Shown here piece after piece: positions 11,442 through 21,470 of a stretch of 64,000 bases of DNA. The notes under the pieces are model-generated. The model saw nothing but the letters and a program-made list of their open reading frames with translations. It made no database searches and was not told where the DNA came from. Every line of letters starts with the position of its first letter. The first letter of the stretch is position 1. The position numbers and the translations under genes were made by a program. The stretch comes from Plenodomus lindquistii (Eukaryota; Ascomycota; Dothideomycetes; Pleosporales; Leptosphaeriaceae), in the NCBI GenBank assembly GCA_025504975.1, contig JANUWI010000002.1, forward strand, positions 868,001-932,000. The letters are read 5' to 3'.

Positions 11442-12665
11442 ATGTCTTCCAGGCAGACAACGCCGCCACGAGCCACTCGCTCAGCGGGCAGGCTACCGCC
11501 GAACCCGCCTACACCGGAGCAGATACGGAAGATGGAGCAGGCCAGGTTGAAGGCCAAAGCCGCTGCACAGCAAGCCCAAGCAAGACCTTCACCAGCCCCC
11601 GTTGCCGGCGCAAAGCGAGCATACTCCAGCATCACACCAGACAATGCGCCTTTGGAAGTCCGCAACGCCGCAGCATCCCAACCCAAACTCGACCAGAATG
11701 GCTTTATGCAGCCCCCCTCCAACGACTACATACAACCCGCCAAGAAGTACGCGCGGTCCGACTTCATCGACTATGACTTCTCCAAAATGACCGACACGAA
11801 GGGTGGCTTCCTCAGCACAACAGACGACCCGCATAACAAAGCTATGTGGAAAGGGCAGCCCAAAGAAGAGCAGAAACCAGAGGGCGTCACAATGGCGGAA
11901 TGGGAACGCGATCGCATACGACGGAAGCTGCGTGCAAATCGCGCAGGTCCTTTCGAACCTGGCATCTCAATCCTCAACGCCGTCAACGGCAAAGAAGAAG
12001 CCGAAGACGAAGACGCTCTCCTCCTCGAAGCCGCCGAGAACGCTGAAATCGAAGCAGGCACCTTCAAAGGCAAATACGGCGACGGAAAGCGCGACATCAA
12101 AGGGAAATGTCGAGAGTGTTCCAGCCTAGAGATCGACTGGAAGTGGCAAGACACATTCTCAATTGGCATCTGCAACACCTGCAAAGAGAAGTTCCCAGAA
12201 AAGTACTCGTTGTTGACGAAGACCGAGGCACGGGATGACTACCTCCTCACAGACCCCGAACTCAAAGACGAAGAGCTCTTACCGCATCTCGAGCGTCCAA
12301 ACCCACACAAACAGTTTTTTCACCCTATGCAGCTCTTCCTGCGCCTCCAGGTCGAAGCCTACGCCTTCAGTCCCAAGAAGTGGGGTAGTGCAGAAGCACT
12401 CGACGAGGAATACGAGAAGCGCCAGACTGTAACAAAAGAGCGAAAGCAAAAGAAGTTCAAGAACAAGCTAGAATTGTTGAAGAAGCGCACGCGGGCCGAG
12501 GCGTACAAACGCGCAGGAGGGGAGGCGCAATTTGGACAGGCTATCAAGGGCAGGTTTGACAGGCATGAGCATGAGTGGGGGAGGAGTGTGTTGGATCCGC
12601 AGACGGGGATGACGAGGAAGAGGTGTGAGGAGTGTGGGATGGAGGTTGAGGAGTTGGAATTATAG
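11442..12665 (+). CDS. RAD14: DNA repair protein Rad14 / XPA
   Basis: Damage-verification factor of nucleotide excision repair, binding distorted DNA and bridging RPA and TFIIH. A single exon of 407 codons. The N-terminal third is disordered and Pro/Ala/Lys-rich. The XPA zinc finger starts near residue 223: CREC, 17 residues, then CNTC. It is followed by the XPA core KYSLLTKTEARDDYLLTDPE, a central charged helix with many Lys/Arg, and a conserved C-terminal segment with HEHEWG and CEECG, which may hold a second metal site. Length and order match fungal Rad14. No intron is needed. It shares a divergent promoter with peptidyl-tRNA hydrolase. Assignment secure. Confidence 0.96.
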   Translation: MSSRQTTPPRATRSAGRLPPNPPTPEQIRKMEQARLKAKAAAQQAQARPSPAPVAGAKRAYSSITPDNAPLEVRNAAASQPKLDQNGFMQPPSNDYIQPAKKYARSDFIDYDFSKMTDTKGGFLSTTDDPHNKAMWKGQPKEEQKPEGVTMAEWERDRIRRKLRANRAGPFEPGISILNAVNGKEEAEDEDALLLEAAENAEIEAGTFKGKYGDGKRDIKGKCRECSSLEIDWKWQDTFSIGICNTCKEKFPEKYSLLTKTEARDDYLLTDPELKDEELLPHLERPNPHKQFFHPMQLFLRLQVEAYAFSPKKWGSAEALDEEYEKRQTVTKERKQKKFKNKLELLKKRTRAEAYKRAGGEAQFGQAIKGRFDRHEHEWGRSVLDPQTGMTRKRCEECGMEVEELEL

Positions 12666-13012
12666 GGCAGAGGCGCGTTTGGACTGAGGAATAGGAGACG
12701 GTTGTAGTAGGAGAGTAGCACAATGATACCCAACGATAATAGCTTAATACTTGGAAAAGTATCTCGTTTTGTCAAGCTTATGAATATAAATTTGTCTTTC
12801 ATGCCAGACTCGATTTTCATTTGTCAACGAAGGTTAGCTATTGAACTCTCAATTCCAGTATACTCTGACATACATGTACGACGTATACATTCAATCGCAA
12901 CTTGCTCCACACATCAGACGGGTTCAAACAGGGAAGTCTACAGTCAGCGACGGTGAGCGAATCCTAGAGCCGCTCTAAACCCCGCCTTCCAGCCTCGCCG
13001 TCAGCAAGCGAT

Positions 13013-13897
13013 CCCTCGCTGGCGCTAAAGATTGCAGTGCAATGAGTGGGGCTGTGCAATGAGTGGGAACGTATCGGGTTCTGTGAAGTCGGACTAGTGC
13101 TTACCTTACATCAGATACCATATTAACTTCTTGTCTGCACTAAAGATTGCAGTGCAGCAAGCCCCATGCAACCGTTAGTAGTAATCTGAACGATTGCTTG
13201 CATCTTTTATGCAGGTGCTATGGTAACTAGCCTAGCCTCGTATCAACGTCTTAACGGCGCTAGGGATTGCAGTGCAGATTGATGCCTTGTCAATTGTTAC
13301 TTCCAGGCCCAGATTTCCTCGTGGATGCCTGATCTAGACTGGAGTACCTCCAGCCAGTCAAGCACTGCAATCTCTAGCGCGAACGAGCACTTATCAACGA
13401 GGCTGTATCCGCGGAGGAATCGATGACAAGGCTGGAAGAGGGGTTATGAAGGATACCTGGCCTCCAGACCTTGTTGGCGCTAGGAATTGCAGTGCACAGC
13501 TAATGTATTGGCTCAGTATAGTCTTTGTCTCGTCGGTGTGGTTCGCACTGAAGTCTGTCACAGGGTGCAAATCCAGTGTTCTTCCATTCAAGGCTCACAT
13601 GTCGGATACATGCTTTCAAAGAGTTGTTTTGAGTTGGAGTTCCAATGCTGTGGCCTTTTACGACATATTTAATATGGGCTCTAGTCATCGGAGAAGGGTC
13701 ATAGAGTGGTGCTTGTGACTTTGTACCCTCTAAGCCTAGCTGACCGGATATGCCTTCCACATCTAGATATCAGCGCTCCCTCGTCCGCGCTAGAGATTGC
13801 AGTGCAGGAAAACTCCAAACATGCATAAGCCCTGACCGGTCCGCATGCATCCACAGCCTCGCGTTCACATCTCGCTGGCGCTAAGAATTGCAGTGGA
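13013..13897. repeat. Motif cluster A: seven copies of a 20-bp dispersed motif
   Basis: Core in + orientation is GCGCTARAGATTGCAGTGCA. Copies: 13022-13041, 13137-13156, 13257-13276, 13361-13380 (reverse), 13477-13496, 13787-13806 and 13878-13897 (last bases differ). Most are preceded by CTCGTCC or CTCGCTG and, further out, by a block resembling CAGCCTC. Spacing is mostly 90-120 bp, with one gap of 310 bp. No ORF here resembles a protein. Seen directly; identity unknown. Confidence 0.9.
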
Positions 13898-14272
13898 CTG
13901 GGCAAGCCTACCTTCATTTGCCTATTTTTAGAATGATATACGACCAGCTATGGGCGGGTTGTAATTGCGACTTACGGGATTTCTGCCAACCTTGCGTTGC
14001 AGAACACGTTGACAGCATGTTCATGTGAACATGGGTATCTTGTGAGCACGTTCTCTACCTAGAAAATTTATTTCGAAAGTTTATTGGATTGTTCCGTTAG
14101 GTACGAAAGAGTTGTTCGAGAGCGCCTCTTTTGCATTCATCTCAAAACTGGCATTTGATTCTACCTTCCTGACCAGATCTTGCTGCGTATGCAATCTACC
14201 GATCGTCTGGGGCGGGACTTACAAATTGCTTGTATACGCCGGAATACAGTAAATCCTTCAGTCAACGCGCGA
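13898..14272. other. Gene-free stretch 3' of the astacin-type gene
   Basis: Somewhat AT-rich, with no supported ORF or RNA gene. It lies between motif cluster A and the stop codon of the protease gene. Confidence 0.5.
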
Positions 14273-15246
14273 TCACCCCCAAGGATACAACTTCCGAATT
14301 CCCTCTCCATCTCCATCCGACACCTTGACCTCGCCCCTCCATCTGCTCGGTATGATGCTTCTGACCCCATTCACCAGCTTTGTTAATGGGTAGTGGTCCA
14401 TGTTATTCCGGTCCGCCCGAATCAGATCATTTCTCGCCCCCGTGTACGATGAATAGTGCATAATAGAGTCGTGATCGTATTCTGCCGAGTATAATCCATT
14501 GTCTTTGTGGAAGCCAAAGGCCACGAAGTCGAAGCGATCAGCAACATCGGGGTCGTTGCAGAAGTCGAATTTGCTCACGCCGGCGGCGCGGGCAGCTGCC
14601 CACTTGGTAGCAAAGTCGATGAGAGCATCGCAGTTGTACACGATATGGTTGTCACGATCTGCGCGCGAGTGTTCGTGCATGAGGCCGAAGATGTGGCCGA
14701 GTTCGTGGGTGACGACTGGGTGTTGATATTTAGCATCGTGAACCCACCAATCTCGCCGACTTTGTACGAGCACGTTCTGTACTAACAGTAGTTGACCATG
14801 TGTTCGTTTGCGGTGTCGATGATGAGAAAGTGACGACCCGGAGCGCCGTGCTCATTGTATCCCAACGATGAATCGCAGCCGATACCAGGGGCCCCAAGGC
14901 TCACCTCAACCACGTGGTTTGGAACCGCTGGATTCCACCTGTCACCGGCGCCTCGGCAGAACGGATATCCAGGCTGGGAGGGAGTTTCATAGCGTTTGAA
15001 CTCTAGAGAGTGACCGTTGGATCGACCTGGAAGTCCAATCTTGTTGTGCCATTTCAACCAGCCTTGTTCGACAGGGTGTCGGAGACCCATGGCATGGTGG
15101 TTGGAGAAGCAGAAAGGAATCGTGGTAATACCGCTAGCTTGGTCTCGAGGCCAAAGATGTGACTTATCGGCGCCGAGGCTGCGGCTGGTGTAGCCTGCGG
15201 TCAGACTGGCGAAGAGAAAGAGCAGGAGGATGGCGAATCGTGACAT
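14273..15246 (-). CDS. Secreted astacin-type (M12A) zinc metallopeptidase
   Basis: Predicted extracellular zinc endopeptidase. Exons 15246-14787 and 14715-14273 are joined by a 71-nt intron, giving 300 residues. The start at 15246 was chosen because it begins a classic signal peptide (MSRFAILLLFLFASLTAG); an ATG 15 codons earlier would bury it. The catalytic signature is VTHELGHIFGLMHEHSRADR, which is HExxHxxGxxHE with both zinc-binding His groups and the catalytic Glu. The downstream SIMHYSSY supplies the Met-turn and Tyr typical of the family. Several Cys residues could form disulphides. With the intron removed the active-site helix follows directly on the preceding strand; without it the frame breaks. 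No pro-domain is obvious. The natural substrate is unknown. Confidence 0.85.
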
Positions 15247-15722
15247 CGTTGGCCGTAAACAGGGTATATCGGAAGGTAGATGGCGCAACATATGAAGGAA
15301 CGTCTTCTAGTCGGGTCAGGGCAGAGCCGTGTTTACCTCGTTCGTCACTGGTAGCTTGGCTCCACAATTTCTCCTGCGAGGTGAAGGTGAATGAGACTTT
15401 GGTCATGGTAATTACCCGATCGAAATTTCTGACACAAGGGCTCGAGATTGCTATGGCCTTGGAGCGCAGTATCGCGCATCTTTCGAGGTCGCAGGAACCA
15501 GGCTGGTTCTTTCTACCATTGATCGTGCACAAATTGGCAGTCGCATCGTAGCACGAAGAGAGGCAGGTGCGCATGCGCACTTCTTGCGAAGGCTTCTGCT
15601 TCGTCCCGTAGAACGGCAGCAGAACACGCATTTCAGATCGCCTTCACAAAGTGCCACGGCCAGCCCAAGTCCCTTCAAATCAAATACCCGTGCATCCTGT
15701 GAATTCTGTTGCAACAGGCAAC
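15247..15722. other. Intergenic region upstream of two divergent genes
   Basis: Divergent upstream region of the protease and the RanBP2-finger gene. Short frames on both strands look random. No promoter element stands out. Confidence 0.4.
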
Positions 15723-16426
15723 ATGCAATCAGAGAACGATGATCAACCTGAGAACAAGCATCCATCAGAGGGTGGTGCTTCAGCGGACAGCAACACTTCA
15801 GCCGGGAGCATAGGTCAGACCAAGAGCGACCGTCCAGCCGAGAGTAACTCTTCAGTCGCGGTCAACGCTCTGCCTGACGACAATGCTCCACAGCATTCCG
15901 ACACTAATCCGAAGGCCACGACTCAACCTGAGGTCAACTCAAAACCTGAAAGCATCGCGATTTCTGAAAGCGCGGTTCAGCCGGGCAACATCACCGTCTC
16001 CGATGAAAATGCCCCGCCATCCCAGCCGTTCCACGTCCGAAAGAAATCACGCGAAGAAGTCGAAGTAGAAGCGTAGCTTAACTCACTCTACTCCCTCTCC
16101 TTCTCATCGCTAACAATCATTCAAGCGCAGAGCATCAGACCAGCGCCCTGACGCCAGGTCTCAAAGAGCACCCTGTGCAAACACATATCGGCAAAGCGGG
16201 CTGCGCTGTGCCCATGCATGAAACCCCAGAGAACATTATCGATAGATGGACGCATGATTCGTTTGATAAACCAGAAGCGAAGACGCCCATGGGGTCGATG
16301 ACGGCCACGCACATCGCGCAGGATATCGACATGTACAACTGCGGATTGTGTGGGGAGACCAATAGCCCTCGAAGGGAGAAATGCAAGAAGTGTCAGAACA
16401 GACTGGGAGGAGTACGCTGGAAATGA
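15723..16426 (+). CDS. Small protein with a RanBP2-type zinc finger
   Basis: Function unknown. The proposed exons are 15723-16064 and 16133-16426 (68-nt intron ending CGCAGAG), giving about 211 residues. The N-terminal half is disordered and Ser/Asn/Pro/Glu-rich. The C-terminal half holds YNCGLCGETNSPRREKCKKC, matching the RanBP2 pattern C-x2-C, an Asn, then C-x2-C; such fingers bind RNA or ubiquitin. The frame stops shortly after the finger (GGVRWK), but another frame continues to 16556 with coding-like sequence (EYAGNEMLEECREYWEYEA). A one-base frame change near 16400 would fuse it, so the end may be damaged or misread. The ATG at 15723 is the first in this frame; an earlier open stretch has none. 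Confidence 0.5.
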
Positions 16427-16556
16427 GATGCTGGAGGAGTGCCGTGAGTATTGGGAGTATGAAGCTCTGTTGAGCAAAGGAAGACATGAGATCGGGAAAG
16501 GAGAATTTGAATTGCAAAGCATAGTCAAACAGCGCAAAAAAGGGAACGCGGAATGA

Positions 16557-17074
16557 GAACTTTGCGAGTTACAAGATCGTTGACCAATATGGTGTCCTGA
16601 TTATCTCACATGTATTCCAGTACAACGCGGAAACGACATTGGTTGAAAAGTGATGTAGGGGTTTTGGTGAACCACTCATTTTGGGGTGGTCCCTGAACCA
16701 GTAAGCGTGCATCAATGTGATATAGTCCAAGGTCGTTCGTTGCAATTGTCGTTTTGGACCATGAGGACATCTTGATTATCATATTGGCTCACCGTCCATC
16801 GTGCCAATGCGGATCTGCGCATTGCAAAGGATGGCCTTGCAATCCTATAATTTAATGTTTCATCATTGTATCCACTCAGGTGCTGCTCCGACATCGAAGT
16901 CATCGCGACGGAACCTGAAGCTGAGTCGCTGCCTTTTGCCCCAATCATCATCCTTCTCTTCCTTCCGAAGTCTTCTATCGCACCATTCAGCTTGGCTGTC
17001 AAGATACGTCTTGAAGCTTGGCCACACTCTCATGGATGCAACTCCTCCAGAAGACCAAGTTACGCAAAGCCAAG
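16557..17074. other. Intergenic region between convergent genes
   Basis: No supported gene. This is the 3' space between the RanBP2-finger gene and the SMI1/KNR4 gene. Confidence 0.4.
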
Positions 17075-18620
17075 TCATTGCTTCCCATCTCCCTCGCTAC
17101 CTGCAAATTCGCGTACTGCACATCTTATGCTTGTCTTTTGCGCATCTGTAACATCTGGGTCGGCAAGAACATGCGCGACATGAGCCTTGATGCGGTCTAC
17201 TGTCGACGGTGGGATAAGCCATGTGTTATCAATATCCCAAGTTCCGATTACGACGGCTTTTCCGATGTGAAATTGCTCTTGTCGAAACGAAGTTACGATA
17301 TGATTCGCGACTTCAAGGTCCACTGGTAAATCCCAATGGTCCCATCTTGCGGGAACGTCCAGTACCAAGTCTGTGAAATATGTTTCTTTGTCCGATAGCC
17401 ATCGGATCTGGTCTACTGAGTATAGTGGAGCTTGCAGGTTACCAAATCACCACTTTGCGCCAAAGCCATTGGTCTGGCGTAAGAAGGTGCGATAGTCATC
17501 AGAGAGCTGCACTCCCAGCCGTTCTTCTGCAGCTGTTGTGTAGCTCTCCGTCGCAGGATCCTTGAAAAACGGTTCTGGAGTATCGAGGACGCATTGCAGA
17601 TAGTTTTCGTCGACGTGGGTGCTGCGTTGTATGACTTCTAGAGCTTCATCGATTGGCAAAGAAACTGGACGTGCACGACCTTGCTCAAGTCGTTTGGATA
17701 CAGCTACTAACAGCTCGTCTGCATACCGCACTATCTTCGCCTCGTCCACCTGGAGGAGCCGTCTCAAGACACCATTCTTGAGCAACTGGCAGACCTGACG
17801 GGATTCGTGAATGCATATTAGAGCATCATAGCGCTTACTCAGACTTTGTGCATACCAAGTCAGAAGCTGCTCAACGCTTGGAATCTTTCTCTCATTCTCG
17901 TCGGTCTCGTTCTGCCCTTCGCTTTCTAACGTCTTCATCGAGAGCAATAAGTCTGCTGAATGTGTCAAGCCACTTTGGAGACTCGATATGAATAACTTGC
18001 TCGATACGATAGGTTCACTAAAGCTCTTTATGATGCTTTGAATCTTCTCAAACTTCTCCTCTACGTCCATACTGGGGTTGCTTGTCTCATTGGCAGCTTT
18101 TCGTCTGTCAGGATCATACCAGTGTTTGGAGCAATCCTTCGCCCGGAGTTGGAGCTCTTCCTCGATTTCCTCTTCTGAAACGTCTGTGTCCACCTGTCGT
18201 ACATTTTTTTCTTTGGCGTCTTTGACAGGTTCATGGTGAAGTTGATTTAGGTTGCGCCTTGACCTCACGGAATGTCGGACCTTTTCCTTCTCGCCATCTG
18301 GCCACGCAACCCCATCATCCTTTTCAGCAAGACCCCAGAAGAACCAAAGCTCTTTGTATTCACCATGCGGATCGTGGTAGGGATCATAGTTATTCAGGTC
18401 ACTTAGTATTCGTGCTGCTATATCCAGATATCCAAGTAGGGCGAACTCGCGGATGACTGGCCGGAGGTACAAATACAGAGTCTCATTGTCGTAGCGCAGA
18501 AAGACTTCAGAGCGTGGAGTATGTTGGCCCGAATGTGCCGTAGTGAGGATGGTAGTGCGATTGATAATGTTGCTCGAAAGGGGATGGTGGTGGGTTTGAG
18601 AGAAGCGCGTCCCACGCTGA
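17075..18620 (-). pseudogene. SMI1/KNR4 (SUKH) domain protein with an in-frame stop
   Basis: In yeast SMI1/KNR4 links cell-wall synthesis to signalling; SUKH domains elsewhere serve as immunity or scaffold modules. The frame is open from about 18620 to a TGA at 17449-17447 and resumes in the same frame to 17075. The SUKH signature ERLGVQLSDDYRTFLRQTNG lies just before the stop. After it comes APLYSVDQIRWLSD, which continues the same domain. No intron of viable size removes the TGA; the candidates are 20-41 nt. There is also no ATG at the 5' end: the coding-like start (EVFLRYDNETLYLYLRPVI) is open upstream without a Met. Either an upstream exon is missing from my reading or the gene is dead. 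A 9-bp minisatellite lies immediately upstream. Confidence 0.65.
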
Positions 18621-18641
18621 CGTCACGCGACAACATCATCC

Positions 18642-18677
18642 AGGCGTCCCAGGCGTCCCAGGCGTCCCAGGCGTCCC
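18642..18677. repeat. 9-bp minisatellite, four copies
   Basis: AGGCGTCCC is repeated four times without interruption, immediately 5' of the broken SMI1/KNR4 gene. Seen directly. Confidence 0.9.
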
Positions 18678-19605
18678 AGAGATCTGTCCCCTGACACTAG
18701 ATATACGACTATGAATTCTCATCTCAACATCTTCAAAAAGCAAACATCATAGGCATTTGCGACACGTAGGATTTTCAATATGGTTTCTATCGAGGATGCA
18801 CGGCTTACTGCAAAAAGTATCTATGGTAACTTCTGCCTCACAGTATGCCCTTATATATCAAGAATAAGCGCCTACTGATCTGTTGATAAGCAGAGCTGAG
18901 ACAGCGCCGCGTTAGACCACCAAGGCCGCCTGACGGCTTGCATTGAAAGCGGGGCAGTGTCTCTGCTTGTGGCATGTATACAGGCTGCTTTTGACAACCA
19001 TTCTCTTCCAAAATACTGCAGGTTTCACGTTAAATTTTTGGCGGATGACTTGCTATATTCCTGGGTAGCTACCTAGTATGTACACTGAGTACGGCCCATA
19101 TATGAAGCATCGTAAGTATCATGCATCGGTTTGCCAGCCGGTTATTCTCCAGGATATCACCACCCCTTTTAGAAACAAGAAACTAGATCACAGTCAAGAG
19201 TGGAAACTGATAGTTCCGATTCTTTTATAACAGAGTAACACTCGAATCATTGTTGGCGAATCCGGCGTTGGATATTTGCAAAATCCATGTCTTAGGTAGG
19301 GATTCTTGCAAACTAGCCCAGCGATATTATGGAAATATTCCAGGAAACGCCTTTTAACTCAAAAAAAAAATTGTCAGCTGAATTCAAAGACAGTCTTCTG
19401 GGTAGAGTACTATAGCGATAAATTGTTCCTTGCAAGCATTGGCTTCGGCTAGCTCGTAAGCGAACATCTGACCAATAATGTGAAACTAGAGTCAGCTCGG
19501 CTTCTCGCTCACTTTACGTTTCCTGTCTGCCCATTCACAACCTATTTTCTGGATTACTGCCAGACAAACACGCCTTATACGAGCCTGCAATCTAACTGGC
19601 GCAAG
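18678..19605. other. Gene-free stretch upstream of the chitinase
   Basis: Moderately AT-rich with an A10 run near 19360. It contains no convincing ORF or RNA gene and presumably holds the chitinase promoter. Confidence 0.45.
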
Positions 19606-20863
19606 ATGAGGCTCTTATGTTGCGGATGGCTCCAGCTGCAGCTTCCAGTTATCTTCTCGGTACTTACATCAGCTCATGTGACAGGAGCATCGCCATTGAA
19701 CTATGTCATGTACTTGACTGGGTATGTCGTCCGACTTGCTAAGATGGACTCGTTAGCTCACATCTTGCAGCCAACATCCCATCGTTCCCGAGCTGTCATT
19801 AGTCTCGGATGTAACACACGTGGCCTTGGCTTTCATGAGCACATCTCTCTTCAACCAACCTGGTCAACCCGACTGGCCACTCTTCACCACAGTAGACAAA
19901 GTTCGTTCAAAGTTCGCTCCGGGCACCAAGATTCAGGTGGCAATTGGTGGTTGGGGCGACACCGCTGCCTTCTCCCATGCGGCAAGATCCCTGGCTAATC
20001 GCAAAGTTTTCGCAATGAACGTTGCCATGATGCTGGAGATGACTGGTGCAGATGGTGTCGATATCGATTGGGAGTACCCAGGTGGAAACGGCGAAGACTA
20101 CAAGGCTCATCCTAACAAAGAGAAGGAATGGGAGATTGAAGCGTACCCAGAACTTCTTGCTGAGATAAGAATGGCGATTGGACCTGAAAGGGTCATTTCT
20201 GCTGCCGTTCCAGGGCTAGAGAGGGACATGATGGCTTTCACCGCGACAACCTTGCCGAAGATAATGCAGTCTGTGGACCATTTGAACGTCATGACGTACG
20301 ACTTGATGAATCGGCGAGATAATGTGACAAAGCATCACACCGGTCTTACGAATTCTATCCAAGCGCTCGATGCGTATATTGAGCGAGGGGCCCCGGCCGA
20401 GAAGGTTAATCTTGGTCTTGCATTCTACGTAAAATGCTTCAGGACCGCTGTAGACACGGACTGTGACAGCGCACCGGTGGGCTGCAAGACGGAACTCATG
20501 GAAGACCCAGAGACAGGAGCTGATCTTGGGAAAACCGGGGGGTTCTCATGGCATGACGAGGTTCCTGACGAGTTCAAGGTGTCCTTTGGCAAGGCAGTGA
20601 AGAGTGGGGAATACGACGCAGTTGGTGGGGGCTATTACTACTGGGATGAGAGCGAGAGATTGTTTTGGACGTGGGATACGGCTAGGGCAATCGAGCGGAA
20701 ATTGAAAGTGGTGTTCGAGACGAAAAGGATTGGCGGAGTGTTCGCTTGGGGACTTGGTGAGGATGCGCCAAAGTTTGAGCACTTGAAGGCGGCGAATGAA
20801 GGGGTGAGAAGGCTGAATAGCAGAGACAAAGGGGATGAGAAGCAAGAGCGAAGTGAGCTCTGA
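19606..20863 (+). CDS. Secreted GH18 chitinase
   Basis: Glycoside hydrolase family 18 enzyme, expected to cleave beta-1,4-GlcNAc linkages in chitin. Exons 19606-19721 and 19771-20863 (49-nt intron) encode 402 residues. The ATG at 19606 begins a signal peptide (MRLLCCGWLQLQLPVIFSVL), whereas the ATG at 19480 would place it internally. Family motifs: the substrate strand VAIGGWGD near residue 97, the catalytic DGVDIDWEYPGG near 130 (DxxDxDxE, Glu as acid), MTYDLMNRRD, and a late GVFAWGLGED with the conserved Trp. No chitin-binding module or GPI signal is visible; the tail is charged and ends RSEL. It could act in wall remodelling or nutrient release. Enzyme class secure. Confidence 0.93.
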
Positions 20864-21470
20864 TTGGTGTGAGAAAGGTACCTGGGATAGGTACGTTGTC
20901 GATATCTACTGTGCCTCATGCCTTATCGCCTTCTGATGATGCTACAAAGAGTCCCGATCGCTTGATGATACAGGGATGGCAGCAAGTTCATCAAGGGCTC
21001 CCTTCGCCAGTGGAAACGACCATGTAAAGCACGTGACCTGGTGTTCGTGTGGCGCTATCGGGCCGAATGTCACTCGAGAACGATCAACAGCGACAAGCGA
21101 ACGCATGGCAGCAATCTACTCCCAAGAACCACGGGCTGGCCACGCTCTACCTACCAAGATTGTGTTCTCCGCCATGCGCAACATGGTATTGCATGTTCGC
21201 GTGAAATCTGATGGGGAGACAAGGCTCCGATTCCCTTCTCCAAGTCGAGCGGATATACCGGAGTTTTGAGCTTGAGCCATCGATGATGATGATATAATCC
21301 ACCGATCAGAATGGCAGGCAACCGACGGCCCGTGCACCAATGCAGGCGACCTTCTCCAAAAGTTGCCCACCGCGACTTCCTTCTTCCGCGCCGCTCTTGA
21401 AAGAACAATTGTCTGCCCTTCACTCTGCGACAATCAGAGTCTACGGCGAATATCGACACTACCGCGATCA
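20864..21470. other. Intergenic region, chitinase 3' end to ABC transporter start
   Basis: No supported gene. Short plus-strand frames at about 20976-21269 have no protein-like features and probably belong to the transporter's upstream region. Confidence 0.45.

Noticed and set aside
12900..12940. tRNA T-arm-like GGTTCAAACAGG
   Set aside because: The arms do not pair and no anticodon or acceptor stem can be drawn around it.
13013..13897. Motif cluster A as a CRISPR array
   Set aside because: Spacing is irregular, one copy is inverted, copies are degenerate, and the context is eukaryotic with no cas genes.
14782..15291. Start of the astacin-type protease at 15291
   Set aside because: It would place the hydrophobic signal peptide 15 residues inside; the ATG at 15246 puts it at the N-terminus.
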